DNA of 16,404 bases from Owenia fusiformis (lineage: Eukaryota; Annelida; Polychaeta; Sabellida; Oweniidae). The stretch is from the NCBI GenBank assembly GCA_903813345.2, contig CAIIXF020000082.1:17501-33904 (forward strand), in the 5' to 3' direction. Below, in pieces: positions 9,261-16,404 of this stretch; positions within the stretch are counted from its first letter, which is position 1; the number at the start of each line of letters is the position of its first letter. The translations under genes were made by a program, and so were the position numbers. Under the pieces are notes generated by a model. That model saw only the letters and a program-made list of their open reading frames with translations. It did no database searches and was not told the origin of the DNA.

Positions 9261-9632
9261 TCATATTACATTAACAGTTAACTTAATAATATAGGGCTCT
9301 AGTCTTAGTCTCTCTGCTATGATCTTCCCTTCATCACGTTTAGGGCTACAAGTGATCTCTAAATGGTACTGACCAGGTGTTTTCAGTTTATGTGTAAAAT
9401 GCAAAGATGCAATTCCTTGCTTTTTATGCATAGAAAATAGTCCCTCTTCATTCCCGGCTGTGATGTGGAATTCTTCATTGTGATTTAGTGCTTTAAGTGC
9501 TGGAAGCACCTTGATGACTTTTGCCTTTGGCCGCGATTGTTGATGACGGATAAACACAATGATATTGCCTTGTTTGTCCATGATTGGGTGTGTTGAATTT
9601 ACTGGTCGCCCTCCCTTCGCACCATGTTCCAC
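9261..9632 (-). CDS. FBN: Fibrillin last exon: asprosin-type C-terminal propeptide and stop
   Basis: The acceptor is TTTCCAG before 9632, with phase-0 entry as [11 protein letters not shown] is at 9261-9263. It encodes 123 residues. The core [12 protein letters not shown], then [23 protein letters not shown] and PGQYHLEI, aligns with the vertebrate FBN1 C-terminus (ILELLPALTTL, ESGNEDGFF, KEGISYLHFTKK, GTYSLQI), and the last residues IIKLTVNVI align with MKIQVLLH. This fragment is cleaved by furin; in mammals it circulates as asprosin, and in all fibrillins its removal permits assembly. One N-glycosylation sequon (NST, near the start) is visible. One unpaired Cys is present in EITCSP. It is shorter at the tail than the human protein. 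Confidence 0.95.
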   Translation of the reverse strand: MEHGAKGGRPVNSTHPIMDKQGNIIVFIRHQQSRPKAKVIKVLPALKALNHNEEFHITAGNEEGLFSMHKKQGIASLHFTHKLKTPGQYHLEITCSPKRDEGKIIAERLRLEPYIIKLTVNVI

Positions 9633-12600
9633 CTGGAAATGGAAGCAATCATGTAAATTTATCTTGCTTTCAGAGTATTTGTTGTTTGAGTATTTTCAAA
9701 TAATAATCTAGCTTTATTTATCTATATTGCATCATACATGTACATCATCAAAGGTTTTCATGCTAAGAGATGCTGTAACTGCCTTTCAATATTTTAAAAC
9801 ATAATTGATCAAAAAGGTACATAAGTTAAAAACCAGAGAGAAATACAAGTATATAACAATCATTTTTAGAACATATTAAACATTGATGTCAAACTAGAAT
9901 TCCTCTGAATGATAGAATTTGGCACACACTGCATTTTCTTGACCAAATCTGAAAGGCCTTGACATACTTATGAATAAGAAGCAAAGTTAAAAATACAAAT
10001 TTGCTTACTGATAAAGTCAACATTGAACTCCGTAAAACTCTGGAAAAGTTTTCTCTGATATCCATGACCAAATTCTGCTTTATATTTCAATTTGAAACGT
10101 TTTGACTTCTCCAATTCATAAAATGAGCATTATCCCCCTTTTCTAAACTTGAAAGTTCACTTCTGGTTTATCCTACTTTAATTTATCAAAATAAAGATAA
10201 GATTGATTAAAAAAGTGCATAGCATCGCTAATGTTAAGAGTTCCTTTAGTGCTGCCCTTTAGCTAAAGATTTTGCGGCCAAATATTGTCCTCTGCGTATT
10301 TAAAGAGCTATGTTCAAACTTACTGATTTCTCTTCCTGCTTCTTGTGGTGCTTGTTATGTCTGTCACCAATGTCTCGCTTCATCCTGTTGGCTTTCTCCT
10401 CAAGTACGATAAATCTTTCAAGCATATCATCAAATGTTCCATCAACATCAAAGCTTTGGTCATCATCATTGTTCGTGACATCATTATCAAGTGTGTGAAT
10501 GTTGGACAATCTATGAGTGCTACGTTTCTGTCTGTAGTAGTAGCGTCCACCACTGGGGGCCTGTAAGTTATTGTACTGGTTGATAGAGTTGGAGTGCACT
10601 TGTTGTCCTCCTTGACCTCCTTGTAGTGGAGTGTGTAGAGGTACGTTGTCAAGATCATTGTTGATGTCACACTCATAGCAACCTTCGCCATGTGGGAGCC
10701 CTGATTGGCCGGCTGGTGCCGCAACATGAGGAATGTCCACACCAGGTGGGAAGTGGAAACCTCCAGTGCCACCATCCTGTCCGGGTCCACCAATCATAGA
10801 CACGCAATGCCTGGAAGAGAACAATATGGTATACCATAGGAAAGAAAACATAACATTATGGTAAAGTATGAACAAAAATCTTAGGGTGTATCAATTTGCA
10901 GAGAAGCAAGTTTTCACAATGTATTTTAGCAAAAATTAAAACGATGGTATGTTTATTACATATTAGTTCTGTTATTCAGAAAATATTTTGAATATTTAGA
11001 TATTTCTCTGATGTTTTTCAACAAAAAATAATAAAACTGCAACTCCAAAGAGTAGCAAATCTTAACAAATCATATTAGCCAAAAAAGAAACATTTAAGAC
11101 CACCATCAGTCATCGAGAAAACAAACCACAAATATCTCCTTTAAGGATCATTTCAAAGTCCCAAGAGATCTAGATAACCTGTTGCCAATTGCGTAGTTTC
11201 ACCACTGAGATGCTCCCAATTATTTTTGTTTCAATTGAAATTTAACATGGGGCAACTTCCGAAGATCTGTTGCGTTTGGTATTTTCATGAATCAGTTAAG
11301 ATGCCAAAACTTGTTTTCAAGTCAATGAAAATTTAACAGTAGCTCATATTTGCAAACCTGTTTCGTTCGTTTTTCTATTACCTTCATTCTGTCTGTTTAT
11401 GTTAAATTCAATTTTTTCTGAAACACTTCGAATAATAATATGGGGATTTCTGACGTGTTAACCAATATCATAGCTTGTAATTTCACATCAAGATAATGAA
11501 AGATGTAAGGAATATGCTAAAATTGATTAAAACATCATAACGATGTGTTATATTCAAAAACTACCCAATGATAATTCAGACAAACAAAAGTTTGAACCAT
11601 TGAGGTCTTTTCCCAGGGTCTTTCTGACCAGATTAGAAGGCAGGGCAGTGCTAGCTGACATTCATTAGCGTTAGGGGGACAATGACATGTGAAATTTGTT
11701 TGAATGATATTTCGGAGTGGCTAACATTTTTTAGAAAAAATAATTTTTTCAGCTTATCTAGACCCCTGAAACCCCCCTGGTGCATACAGCATTAAGATAT
11801 TCCTATGATTGTTGTGTATAAAAGAGATGATACAGTGCATGAATTCTGAACTGGCTTACCCTTGTCCAATACGTGCATAGCCTCCAGGGCATCCACATCC
11901 AAAGCCTGATCCAGGGGAGAACTGACATCCATAGTTGCATACACCATAGCCACAGCCTCCACCTCCTCCACCACAGCCCCATTGTCCATATCCTCCACCA
12001 CCAATGCATCCTCCTCCTCCACCTCCTCCACCCCCAGCTGAAAGTATTGAAGTTCATGAAAACACAGTAATATACTTCCTTTGTTTTGATAAAAAGTATT
12101 CTACTTTGGAGGTGTTCCATTTACTTCATTTAACATTAAGTCAGTTGGGTTTCTAGAGGTGTTCCACTTTACAGGAGTCACTGTACAGATTCAAAGGCTG
12201 TTAAATAGTCTGTATTTGGTATTCTAATGATGTTGCTCGGAGGTTAATAATTTTGTGTAACAGTATTCGACTCTTTTTCAATTATAACTTTCTGGGATTC
12301 ACATAGATATCAAAGAATGTCAAATCTTTACTTTGTTAGCCAGAGTCCAAAAAATTCAATTGACAGAAACACATATTTATGAACTTCGTATTTTGACAGG
12401 AATGTGGTTTCCTTACGCAGGCATTGTTCCCATTGGTTTTTGTAGTAGCCATCAGGGCAGACACACTCGTACGTTCCCTCCATGTTGTTACATCCATAGT
12501 CGCAATGTTCCCCATCTACACATTCATTCTCGTCTGAAACAATAAGTGACAATACCATTTAAAAGGTTATCTAACAGAAAGGTGCATTTTGATACATTTA

Positions 12601-15167
12601 CCAGCACCAGGAGGTTGATTTTGAGTAAACACGACACAAGTTATTGAGATATTATGCAGTGCATGGTTTTTTGATAGCATCAATAATGTTGCAAGTCATG
12701 AACTTTCTAGAGAATGCCATTGGTTGAGTGTTACATATTACATATGTAGTATTACTTATGAGCACTCCATTCTATGGATGTATACGAGAATAGAAATTAA
12801 GATATTCATATTACGATTATTCCTTGTAAACACATGACAAAGGTAAAAGGGGAGTTCAGTTTTCAAGTATTTGCAGGGATTCACATTTGATAACTTGGGC
12901 CCATGATCACTTGAAATGCTCTTGATGAAAAATTGCTGATTTTGAAAGAATTTTTTGCCTGGGGATTTACCTGACCCCCTTGGACTCCTATGGTTATTGG
13001 CCTGAGAGTCATCCCCTTAGCCCATCTCAAGAAGTTAAGTGACACTAAATAGATGTGTTCAGTATTGCATAGAGTGACATTCAATTTAATAGAACTGCAC
13101 TCAAGTTAACTGTACATGTACATGCAAATGTGCAAAGTGAACTTACCAACACAAGCTTGTCCAGTAGGGTCAGTGGTGTATCCTTTAGGACAGTGACAGG
13201 TAAAGCTACCTGGGATGTTCTTACATGTCCCGATAGGCAAACACAGGTGTTCCTTTCTACATTCATCAATATCTACAAATCAAATAAACAAGTAATAAGT
13301 TATTTTCTAACTTCTATTCAGTTATTAGAAACTTATACCTAGCATTCTAACAAATTAAAGGCAGAATCAGTAACTCGTAACAAAAATTTTGCAATTTTAG
13401 ATCATTCCTTTCACATCATTCCTTGTCATGTCTATTTCCTAAAAAACACAAAAGTGTATACTGCATTTGAGAAAAACTAAAGATAAATATGATTACCATT
13501 TTTATTATTACGAGAATTTACACAACTTTGAATCCCTAATAACTTCACTTATAACATATATCGTGGAGATATTTTTGGAGATATTATATTTGAAATTGTA
13601 AGGAATATACTGGTAGGTCAAATATCACTCTATAGATCTGATTCTGCCTTGTTTACAATGCATTATTCTTAGCAAGCTAAGAAAATTAGTGCTCTATCAA
13701 TTACTTACCAATACACTTCTTACTGTCTGAAGTGAAACCTTCTGGACAACTACACTCATAGGAACCCTCTGTGTTAATACATTCATGTGGACAATCATGT
13801 CTACCAGTGGCACACTCATCAACATCTGCAATATAAATAACCGCATATACATCTTCTGCATCCAACTACTAAATAAGGAGTGGAGTTGTTATGCCCTTAT
13901 AAGTACATTTCAACATGGACAATCACAGCTATTTTCACTCTTGCAATCATTGCAATGATTTCATCCATTTTTGTATAGTGCATAGCTTGGTTGTTAAAAC
14001 ATCAAAACATCATAGATGCCCTAACAATGCTGGTTACTGGTCAGTAGTCTCACTCTTCCTGCTTTTGGGGAGTAACTGTAGCAGGCGTGATGAGGAGATA
14101 CAAGCTCCATAAACATTTGATTCAATCTACCAACACTAGATGGTTTGTTAAACATGTAAAGTAATCATATGACGTATTAATCATAACTGAAACAACACTT
14201 ACCCAGGCAAGATTTTTTATCTGAGCTGAGTATGTATCCATCAGGACACGAGCACTCATAGCTTCCCAGCATATTGATACATGTGAACTCACATGGCTTA
14301 GGTCTGAACCTACACTCATCCACATCTGCAATAGACCCAATATTGGATTATCATCATATTCACATGTGAATGGTATGGTCATTTTCACACTTGCATTCTC
14401 CAAAGGTTTTTAATTCTATCAAAGGTATCTAATAAATATTTCAGTGTTGAGCAGAGAACATCATGTTGAGATGTGGAAAATGTCTAAAATACATGGGAAT
14501 TCACTGGATAATGTCTGTTTCAGCATGGCCAGACATCTGGTAGAAAGTTGTGAATTGAATTGAAGAATTAAATTGAAGAATTAAAAAGACATATCTTAAT
14601 TGCTCAGTGTCAAATGCAAAATACTGTTCAAGGTTAAATATGGCGAATAAATTATCATTGAGTCTAATTGTGGTTGTTAGTTAATGTGTCCCTATATTGA
14701 ACTTACCCACACATCGGCCACCAGTCCTGTCTGTCTTATAGCCTTTGTTGCACATACATCTGTAAGATCCTGGCACATTAATGCATTTCCCATTTTCACA
14801 TGCAGTTGGCATCACTGAACACTCATCGATGTCTGGTCGGTCTCCAGAGCACAATTTCTTGTAGGCCCCTGTGATAAAAAGTAGCACGGGTTTAAAACAG
14901 GTTATGTTACAATAAACTAGTTCCAGACAAGACAATATTGTAAATGACAAATTAATTTCCCTAATCTTGAGTTTTACATAATATTTTCCAACACAAGAGC
15001 AAGTTTTAACTTACGTGTAAACTTGTTGGGACATTTCTCGCACTGCACCCCCCAGGCTACACCCATGGAACAACAGCAGTCATATTTGGTGGTACGGGCA
15101 GGCTGGTTATTCCTGGTAGAGCAACGGCCATCTGTCAGACTAGTGAAACAGAAGTCTTCTCTTGTAT
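9261..15167 (-). CDS. FBN: Fibrillin, C-terminal part of the gene (nine exons, 5' end outside window)
   Basis: Spliced CDS on the minus strand: 15015-15167, 14707-14868, 14203-14325, 13709-13825, 13147-13272, 12417-12533, 11860-12037, 10324-10810, 9261-9632. Every junction is GT-AG and the frame stays open for 610 codons plus TGA. Domains in order: 8-Cys TB, five calcium-binding EGFs, a Gly-rich block with a degenerate EGF, a unique region with CYEC, a furin site RQKR, and a C-terminal propeptide. Fibrillins are secreted extracellular-matrix glycoproteins that assemble into microfibrils; furin removes the C-terminal propeptide and thereby allows assembly. Diagnostic matches to vertebrate FBN1 as I know it: CFT...CCCS...AWG..CE.CP in TB, AYKKLC, KPCEFTC, DECAT, QWEQC, RIGQGHCVS, CYEC, R-x-K-R|ST, LPAL and GNE-[DE]-G in the propeptide. 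Latent TGF-beta binding proteins also have TB and EGF domains but lack this C-terminal propeptide. Identification is firm; which vertebrate paralogue is closest cannot be decided. Confidence 0.95.
10324..10810 (-). CDS. FBN: Fibrillin exon: C-terminal unique region, CYEC motif and furin site
   Basis: The exon is 487 bp; acceptor CTTCCAG before 10810, donor GTAAGT after 10324 (phase 0). It opens with (G)HCVS, closing the last EGF. About 85 residues rich in Gly, Pro and Asn follow and contain CYEC (10669-10680), which aligns with ACYEC in vertebrate fibrillins. Next comes [10 protein letters not shown], a furin consensus at the same place as RKRR|ST in FBN1. After cleavage an acidic stretch ([13 protein letters not shown]) leads into a helix-like segment, a second R-x-K-R (RMKR|D) and the His/Lys-rich [12 protein letters not shown]. 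The inter-EGF-to-furin segment (96 residues from His to Arg) is longer than the vertebrate one. An internal Met near 10380-10793 belongs to another frame and is not used. Confidence 0.93.
10375..10386 (-). other. Second possible furin site RMKR|D
   Basis: R-M-K-R also fits R-x-[KR]-R and lies 49 residues after the first cleavage. A basic region (RHNKHHKK) follows it. Whether it is cut is unknown; the local prediction of a helix ([16 protein letters not shown]) could hide it. Confidence 0.4.
10522..10533 (-). other. Primary furin/PACE processing site RQKR|S
   Basis: The codons for R-Q-K-R end at 10522 and cleavage would precede Ser at 10521. The site fits R-x-[KR]-R and stands about 40 residues after CYEC, at the same place as the profibrillin processing site in vertebrates, which is also followed by Ser-Thr. 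Three Tyr precede it. Predicted product downstream: 189 residues. Confidence 0.85.
10811..11859 (-). other. Fibrillin intron before the furin-site exon
   Basis: A phase-2 intron of 1049 bp, the longest complete one in the window, AT-rich throughout. No exon-like or repeat structure was recognised. The remaining introns (14869-15014, 14326-14706, 13826-14202, 13273-13708, 12038-12416, 9633-10323) range from 146 to 691 bp and are also featureless apart from short AT-rich iterations such as AATTGAAGAATTA twice near 14560. Confidence 0.85.
11860..12037 (-). CDS. FBN: Fibrillin exon: glycine-rich block and degenerate final EGF
   Basis: The exon is 178 bp; acceptor CTTTCAG before 12037, donor GTAAGCC after 11860. 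It enters in phase 1 (giving Pro) and leaves in phase 2. It encodes eight consecutive Gly, then [17 protein letters not shown], then [16 protein letters not shown] and [10 protein letters not shown]. The end is the same as in the last vertebrate FBN1 EGF (FRIGQGHCVS, with GHCVS from the next exon), and that EGF's six cysteines can be aligned. The D-x-[DN]-E motif is gone, and the C-x-[DN] position is Phe, so calcium binding and Asn/Asp hydroxylation are not expected. The CTCC/CCA-type plus strand explains why other frames look open here. The reading frame is secured by both junctions. Confidence 0.9.
12417..12533 (-). CDS. FBN: Fibrillin exon: calcium-binding EGF 5
   Basis: A one-domain exon of 117 bp with phase 1 on both sides; acceptor GTTTCAG before 12533, donor GTAAGG after 12417. 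It encodes [28 protein letters not shown] and the aromatic QWEQC end. The QW-x-QC ending after two or three polar residues is the same as in the fifth EGF after the last TB of vertebrate FBN1, so this exon is orthologous to that domain. It is the last EGF here with an intact calcium-binding consensus. Confidence 0.94.
12534..13146 (-). other. Fibrillin intron between EGF 4 and EGF 5
   Basis: A phase-1 GT-AG intron of 613 bp. I looked for EGF-like cysteine patterns on the minus strand and saw none. Nothing else recognisable. Confidence 0.85.
13147..13272 (-). CDS. FBN: Fibrillin exon: calcium-binding EGF 4
   Basis: A one-domain exon of 126 bp with phase 1 on both sides; acceptor TTTGTAG before 13272, donor GTAAGTTC after 13147. 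It encodes [27 protein letters not shown] and QACVG, with six cysteines. Calcium-binding residues are intact: D-x-D-E, and Asn within C-x-N-x4-F-x-C. It corresponds in order to the fourth EGF after the last TB domain. Confidence 0.94.
13709..13825 (-). CDS. FBN: Fibrillin exon: calcium-binding EGF 3
   Basis: A one-domain exon of 117 bp with phase 1 on both sides; acceptor ATTGCAG before 13825, donor GTAAGT after 13709. It encodes [30 protein letters not shown] and KKCIG. All six cysteines and both calcium/hydroxylation consensus motifs are present. The DECAT start and H-[DN]-C element match the third EGF after the last TB domain in vertebrate fibrillin-1. Confidence 0.94.
14203..14325 (-). 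CDS. FBN: Fibrillin exon: calcium-binding EGF 2
   Basis: A one-domain exon of 123 bp with phase 1 on both sides; acceptor ATTGCAG before 14325, donor GTAAGTG after 14203. It encodes DVDEC (first D split across the junction), [19 protein letters not shown] and a final SCL, making six cysteines. The calcium-binding D-x-D-E and C-x-N-x4-Y-x-C motifs are intact. The KPC-x-F-x-C wording is shared with the second EGF after the last TB of vertebrate FBN1, which fixes the register of the domain array. Confidence 0.94.
14707..14868 (-). CDS. FBN: Fibrillin exon: end of TB domain plus calcium-binding EGF 1
   Basis: The exon is 162 bp with phase 1 at both ends; acceptor TCACAG before 14868, donor GTAAGT after 14707. 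It starts with AYKKLC, which supplies the eighth TB cysteine, then SGDRP as linker. Next is a full EGF_CA domain beginning DIDEC, with six cysteines spaced as in fibrillin cbEGFs, the hydroxylation consensus C-x-N-x4-Y-x-C ([10 protein letters not shown]), and an end of GGRCVG. Calcium is expected to be bound by the D-x-D-E side chains and the Asn of the consensus, which stiffens the domain array. Confidence 0.95.
15015..15167 (-). CDS. FBN: Fibrillin exon: TB (8-cysteine) domain, first seven cysteines
   Basis: The acceptor is TTGTAG before 15167 and the donor GTAAGT follows 15015. The exon starts with two bases of a split codon (phase 1) and ends with one base of the next. It encodes TREDFCF..., then a lone Cys, the CCC triplet in [12 protein letters not shown], and QCEKCPNKF. 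The CCC triplet followed by G-x-AWG and C-x-x-C-P is the hallmark of TGF-beta-binding-like domains, found in fibrillins and latent TGF-beta binding proteins. The eighth cysteine is in the next exon, as AYKKLC. By position this corresponds to the last TB domain of vertebrate fibrillins, which also begins EGYCF and continues AFKKLC. Confidence 0.95.
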
Positions 15168-15393
15168 CTACAATATAGATGAAAGTTTAATTCAGACTTT
15201 ATAAAAAGCATTTACATTAGTAATTGATTGACCATTATCTAGTTGTTTTACTCAAAAATATTTTTTAAATCTTGCCATCTTATTGTGCTATTTTTAGCTC
15301 CAGACATATACAGCTAATTATCAATTTCTCTTTAACTCAAAGAGTAAGTGTCCAATCGGCAATCATCATCTTGCTTGATCATCCTTCAAACTT

Positions 15394-15771
15394 GGGCTGT
15401 ATTTTCGTATACACACGCGTGCAATACACCCGCACAGCAGTTAATGAGCCTTATCATGAAAACGATCAATGGGCCTTATGGTGTGAATTGCTTGGTCGCA
15501 TGTTTTTAACAAAAAAACGACTCATTCAAGCACACACAGACACCAGACACACAGCACTCCTGTGGTGCTTCAGCAATTGACAGGAACGAGCGTAACTGAC
15601 AAAGTTGGCATAGGGGTATTAAGTGCGCTTGAATGAGCTGTTATTCTTGAAAACATGTGAGCATGCAATTTGCATCGGGGAGCTTTTTGTTGATTTTTGT
15701 TATACCTACTGACAAGGCTCATTAAGTGCTGTGCGGGTGGATTGCACCCGCTGGGATATGAAAATGCACCC
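15394..15771. mobile_element. Foldback MITE-like element in the fibrillin intron
   Basis: The ends are inverted copies over about 60 bp: the left arm has GCAATACACCCGCACAGCAG then TTAATGAGCC, and the reverse complement of the right arm has GCAATCCACCCGCACAGCAC then TTAATGAGCC. Pairing resumes further in, with CTCATTCAAGC on the left matched by GCTTGAATGAG on the right. The whole 378 bp is therefore largely palindromic, with no transposase. The target duplication is unclear (perhaps CTT or TT). The superfamily is not assigned. Confidence 0.75.
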
Positions 15772-15855
15772 TTAGTTTTACCCATTTAAGTTTTGCAATC
15801 AAGTAAGAAATGAACAGCAAGGGACAATATCTAGTCCTATCTGCTTTATGATCTT

Positions 15856-15883
15856 TTATTAGCAAATCCTGATTTGCTAATAA
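15856..15883. repeat. Perfect palindrome with 13-bp arms
   Basis: TTATTAGCAAATC is followed by the 2-base spacer CT and then its exact reverse complement. It lies in the upstream fibrillin intron. Confidence 0.8.
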
Positions 15884-16089
15884 GCAATTTGTGTAGTCAT
15901 TTCCAGTTAGAAATCACTGTTGGAAATTAATCTAATCCAATTCATTATGATTTTTGTAATCCCAATTTGCAAATCCTAATGTTGTACTGTTTTTAACTGC
16001 AATGAAATCACTGCCAATGTTTTTAACTTTGGCAGGCTATGTGTCCCATATATGAAGATATTTGACGGGAGTAAAGAAGAAAAAGAAAT

Positions 16090-16142
16090 AAAGAAAATTG
16101 AACAAATAGAAAAAATGTTCCAATTTTTATTGGCCCACCCTG
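16090..16142. mobile_element. Orphan end of the CAGGGTGG transposon family
   Basis: Read on the minus strand from 16142 it begins CAGGGTGGGCCAATAAAAAT then TGGAACAT, which matches the first 28 bases of the terminal repeat of the 4667-5763 element with two differences, followed by weaker similarity up to TTTATTT. A TA dinucleotide flanks the tip. The partner end was not found in the window. Confidence 0.65.
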
Positions 16143-16149
16143 TATACTA

Positions 16150-16404
16150 ACAGTTGCAATACTACTCACAGTTGTACACACTATCTACTCATGGTTGTAT
16201 TATCAACTCACAGTTTCACTTTCTACTCACAGTTGTACACACTATCTACTCATGGTTGTATTATCAACTCACAGTTTCACTTTCTACTCACAGTTGTACA
16301 CACTATCTACTCATGGTTGTATTATCAAATCATGGTTTCACTTTCTTCTCAAAGTTGTACACACTATCTACTCATGGTTGCATTATCAACTCACGGTCTC
16401 ACTT
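16150..16404. repeat. 61-bp minisatellite running off the window
   Basis: The word GTTGTACACACTATCT recurs at 16171, 16232, 16293 and 16354, exactly 61 bases apart. Each unit is itself made of three related pieces of about 18-23 bp starting CTCACAGTT, CTCATGGTT and CTCACAGTT. The last unit is slightly diverged (CTTCTCAAAGTT) and the array continues beyond 16404. Confidence 0.9.

Larger units (their letters stand above)
15168..16404 (-). other. Upstream fibrillin intron (partial)
   Basis: This stretch precedes the TB exon and must be intronic, since the exon enters in phase 1 through a good acceptor. The preceding EGF exon expected from vertebrate order is not present before the window edge. 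The intron carries a foldback element, a short perfect palindrome, an orphan transposon end and a minisatellite, described separately. Confidence 0.85.

Noticed and set aside
10310-10566. Plus-strand open frames opposite the furin-site exon
   Set aside because: They are antisense shadows of a well-supported fibrillin exon with good splice sites.
10380-10793. 137-codon minus-strand frame starting with Met inside the furin-site exon
   Set aside because: Out of frame with the upstream and downstream fibrillin exons and lacking CYEC and RQKR.
11792-12120. Glu/Val-rich and Trp/Arg-rich minus-strand frames over the glycine exon
   Set aside because: Both are the wrong frames of the GGA/GGT tract; only the Gly/Cys frame joins correctly with exons on both sides and gives RIGQGHCVS.
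15272-15580. 102-codon plus-strand open frame in the upstream fibrillin intron
   Set aside because: It runs into the left half of the palindromic foldback element and shows no recognisable domain.
16150-16404. CRISPR-like regular repeat
   Set aside because: Units are contiguous 61-bp copies without unique spacers in an animal intron; this is a minisatellite.

Overview
The window is nuclear DNA of an animal. It is AT-rich (roughly two thirds A+T by eye), with long GT-AG introns, extracellular-matrix exons and many degraded transposable elements. The single recognisable gene is a fibrillin lying on the minus strand. Its domain order, phase-1 exon pattern and C-terminal propeptide are those of the vertebrate FBN1/2/3 family, but the sequence is divergent and has a glycine-rich block in place of part of the last EGF domains. 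I infer an invertebrate, most likely a marine deuterostome such as an echinoderm or a relative; the phylum is a guess.

Gene layout: reading leftwards from 15167 to 9261 there are nine exons, and the 5' part of the gene lies beyond the right edge. They encode an 8-Cys TB domain (15015-15167 plus the start of 14707-14868), five calcium-binding EGF domains (in 14707-14868, 14203-14325, 13709-13825, 13147-13272 and 12417-12533), a Gly/Cys-rich exon that carries a degenerate final EGF (11860-12037), the C-terminal unique region with a CYEC motif and an RQKR furin site (10324-10810), and the last exon with the asprosin-type C-terminal propeptide and the stop (9261-9632). All eight complete introns have GT-AG ends and compatible phases, and the joined frame is open for 610 codons plus stop. 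After furin cleavage the large N-terminal product would enter microfibrils and the C-terminal fragment, equivalent to asprosin, would be released.

Left part (1-7550): no host gene is recognisable. It starts with a CpG- and GC-rich repeat (1-166). A three-level nest of inverted-repeat elements follows: an outer foldback element (about 1596-4423), an element with an 8-bp target duplication (2009-3828) inside it, and a 492-bp element with a 6-bp target duplication (2746-3237) inside that. Next come a 1097-bp element with 182-bp terminal inverted repeats (4667-5763), a lone element end at 6308 and a small hairpin element (7400-7546). From about 7550 to 9260 is the downstream flank and probable 3' UTR of the fibrillin gene.

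Right part (15168-16404): this is the intron upstream of the TB exon. It holds a palindromic foldback element (15394-15771), a perfect 13-bp-arm palindrome, an orphan end of the same family as the 1097-bp element, and a 61-bp minisatellite that runs off the window edge.
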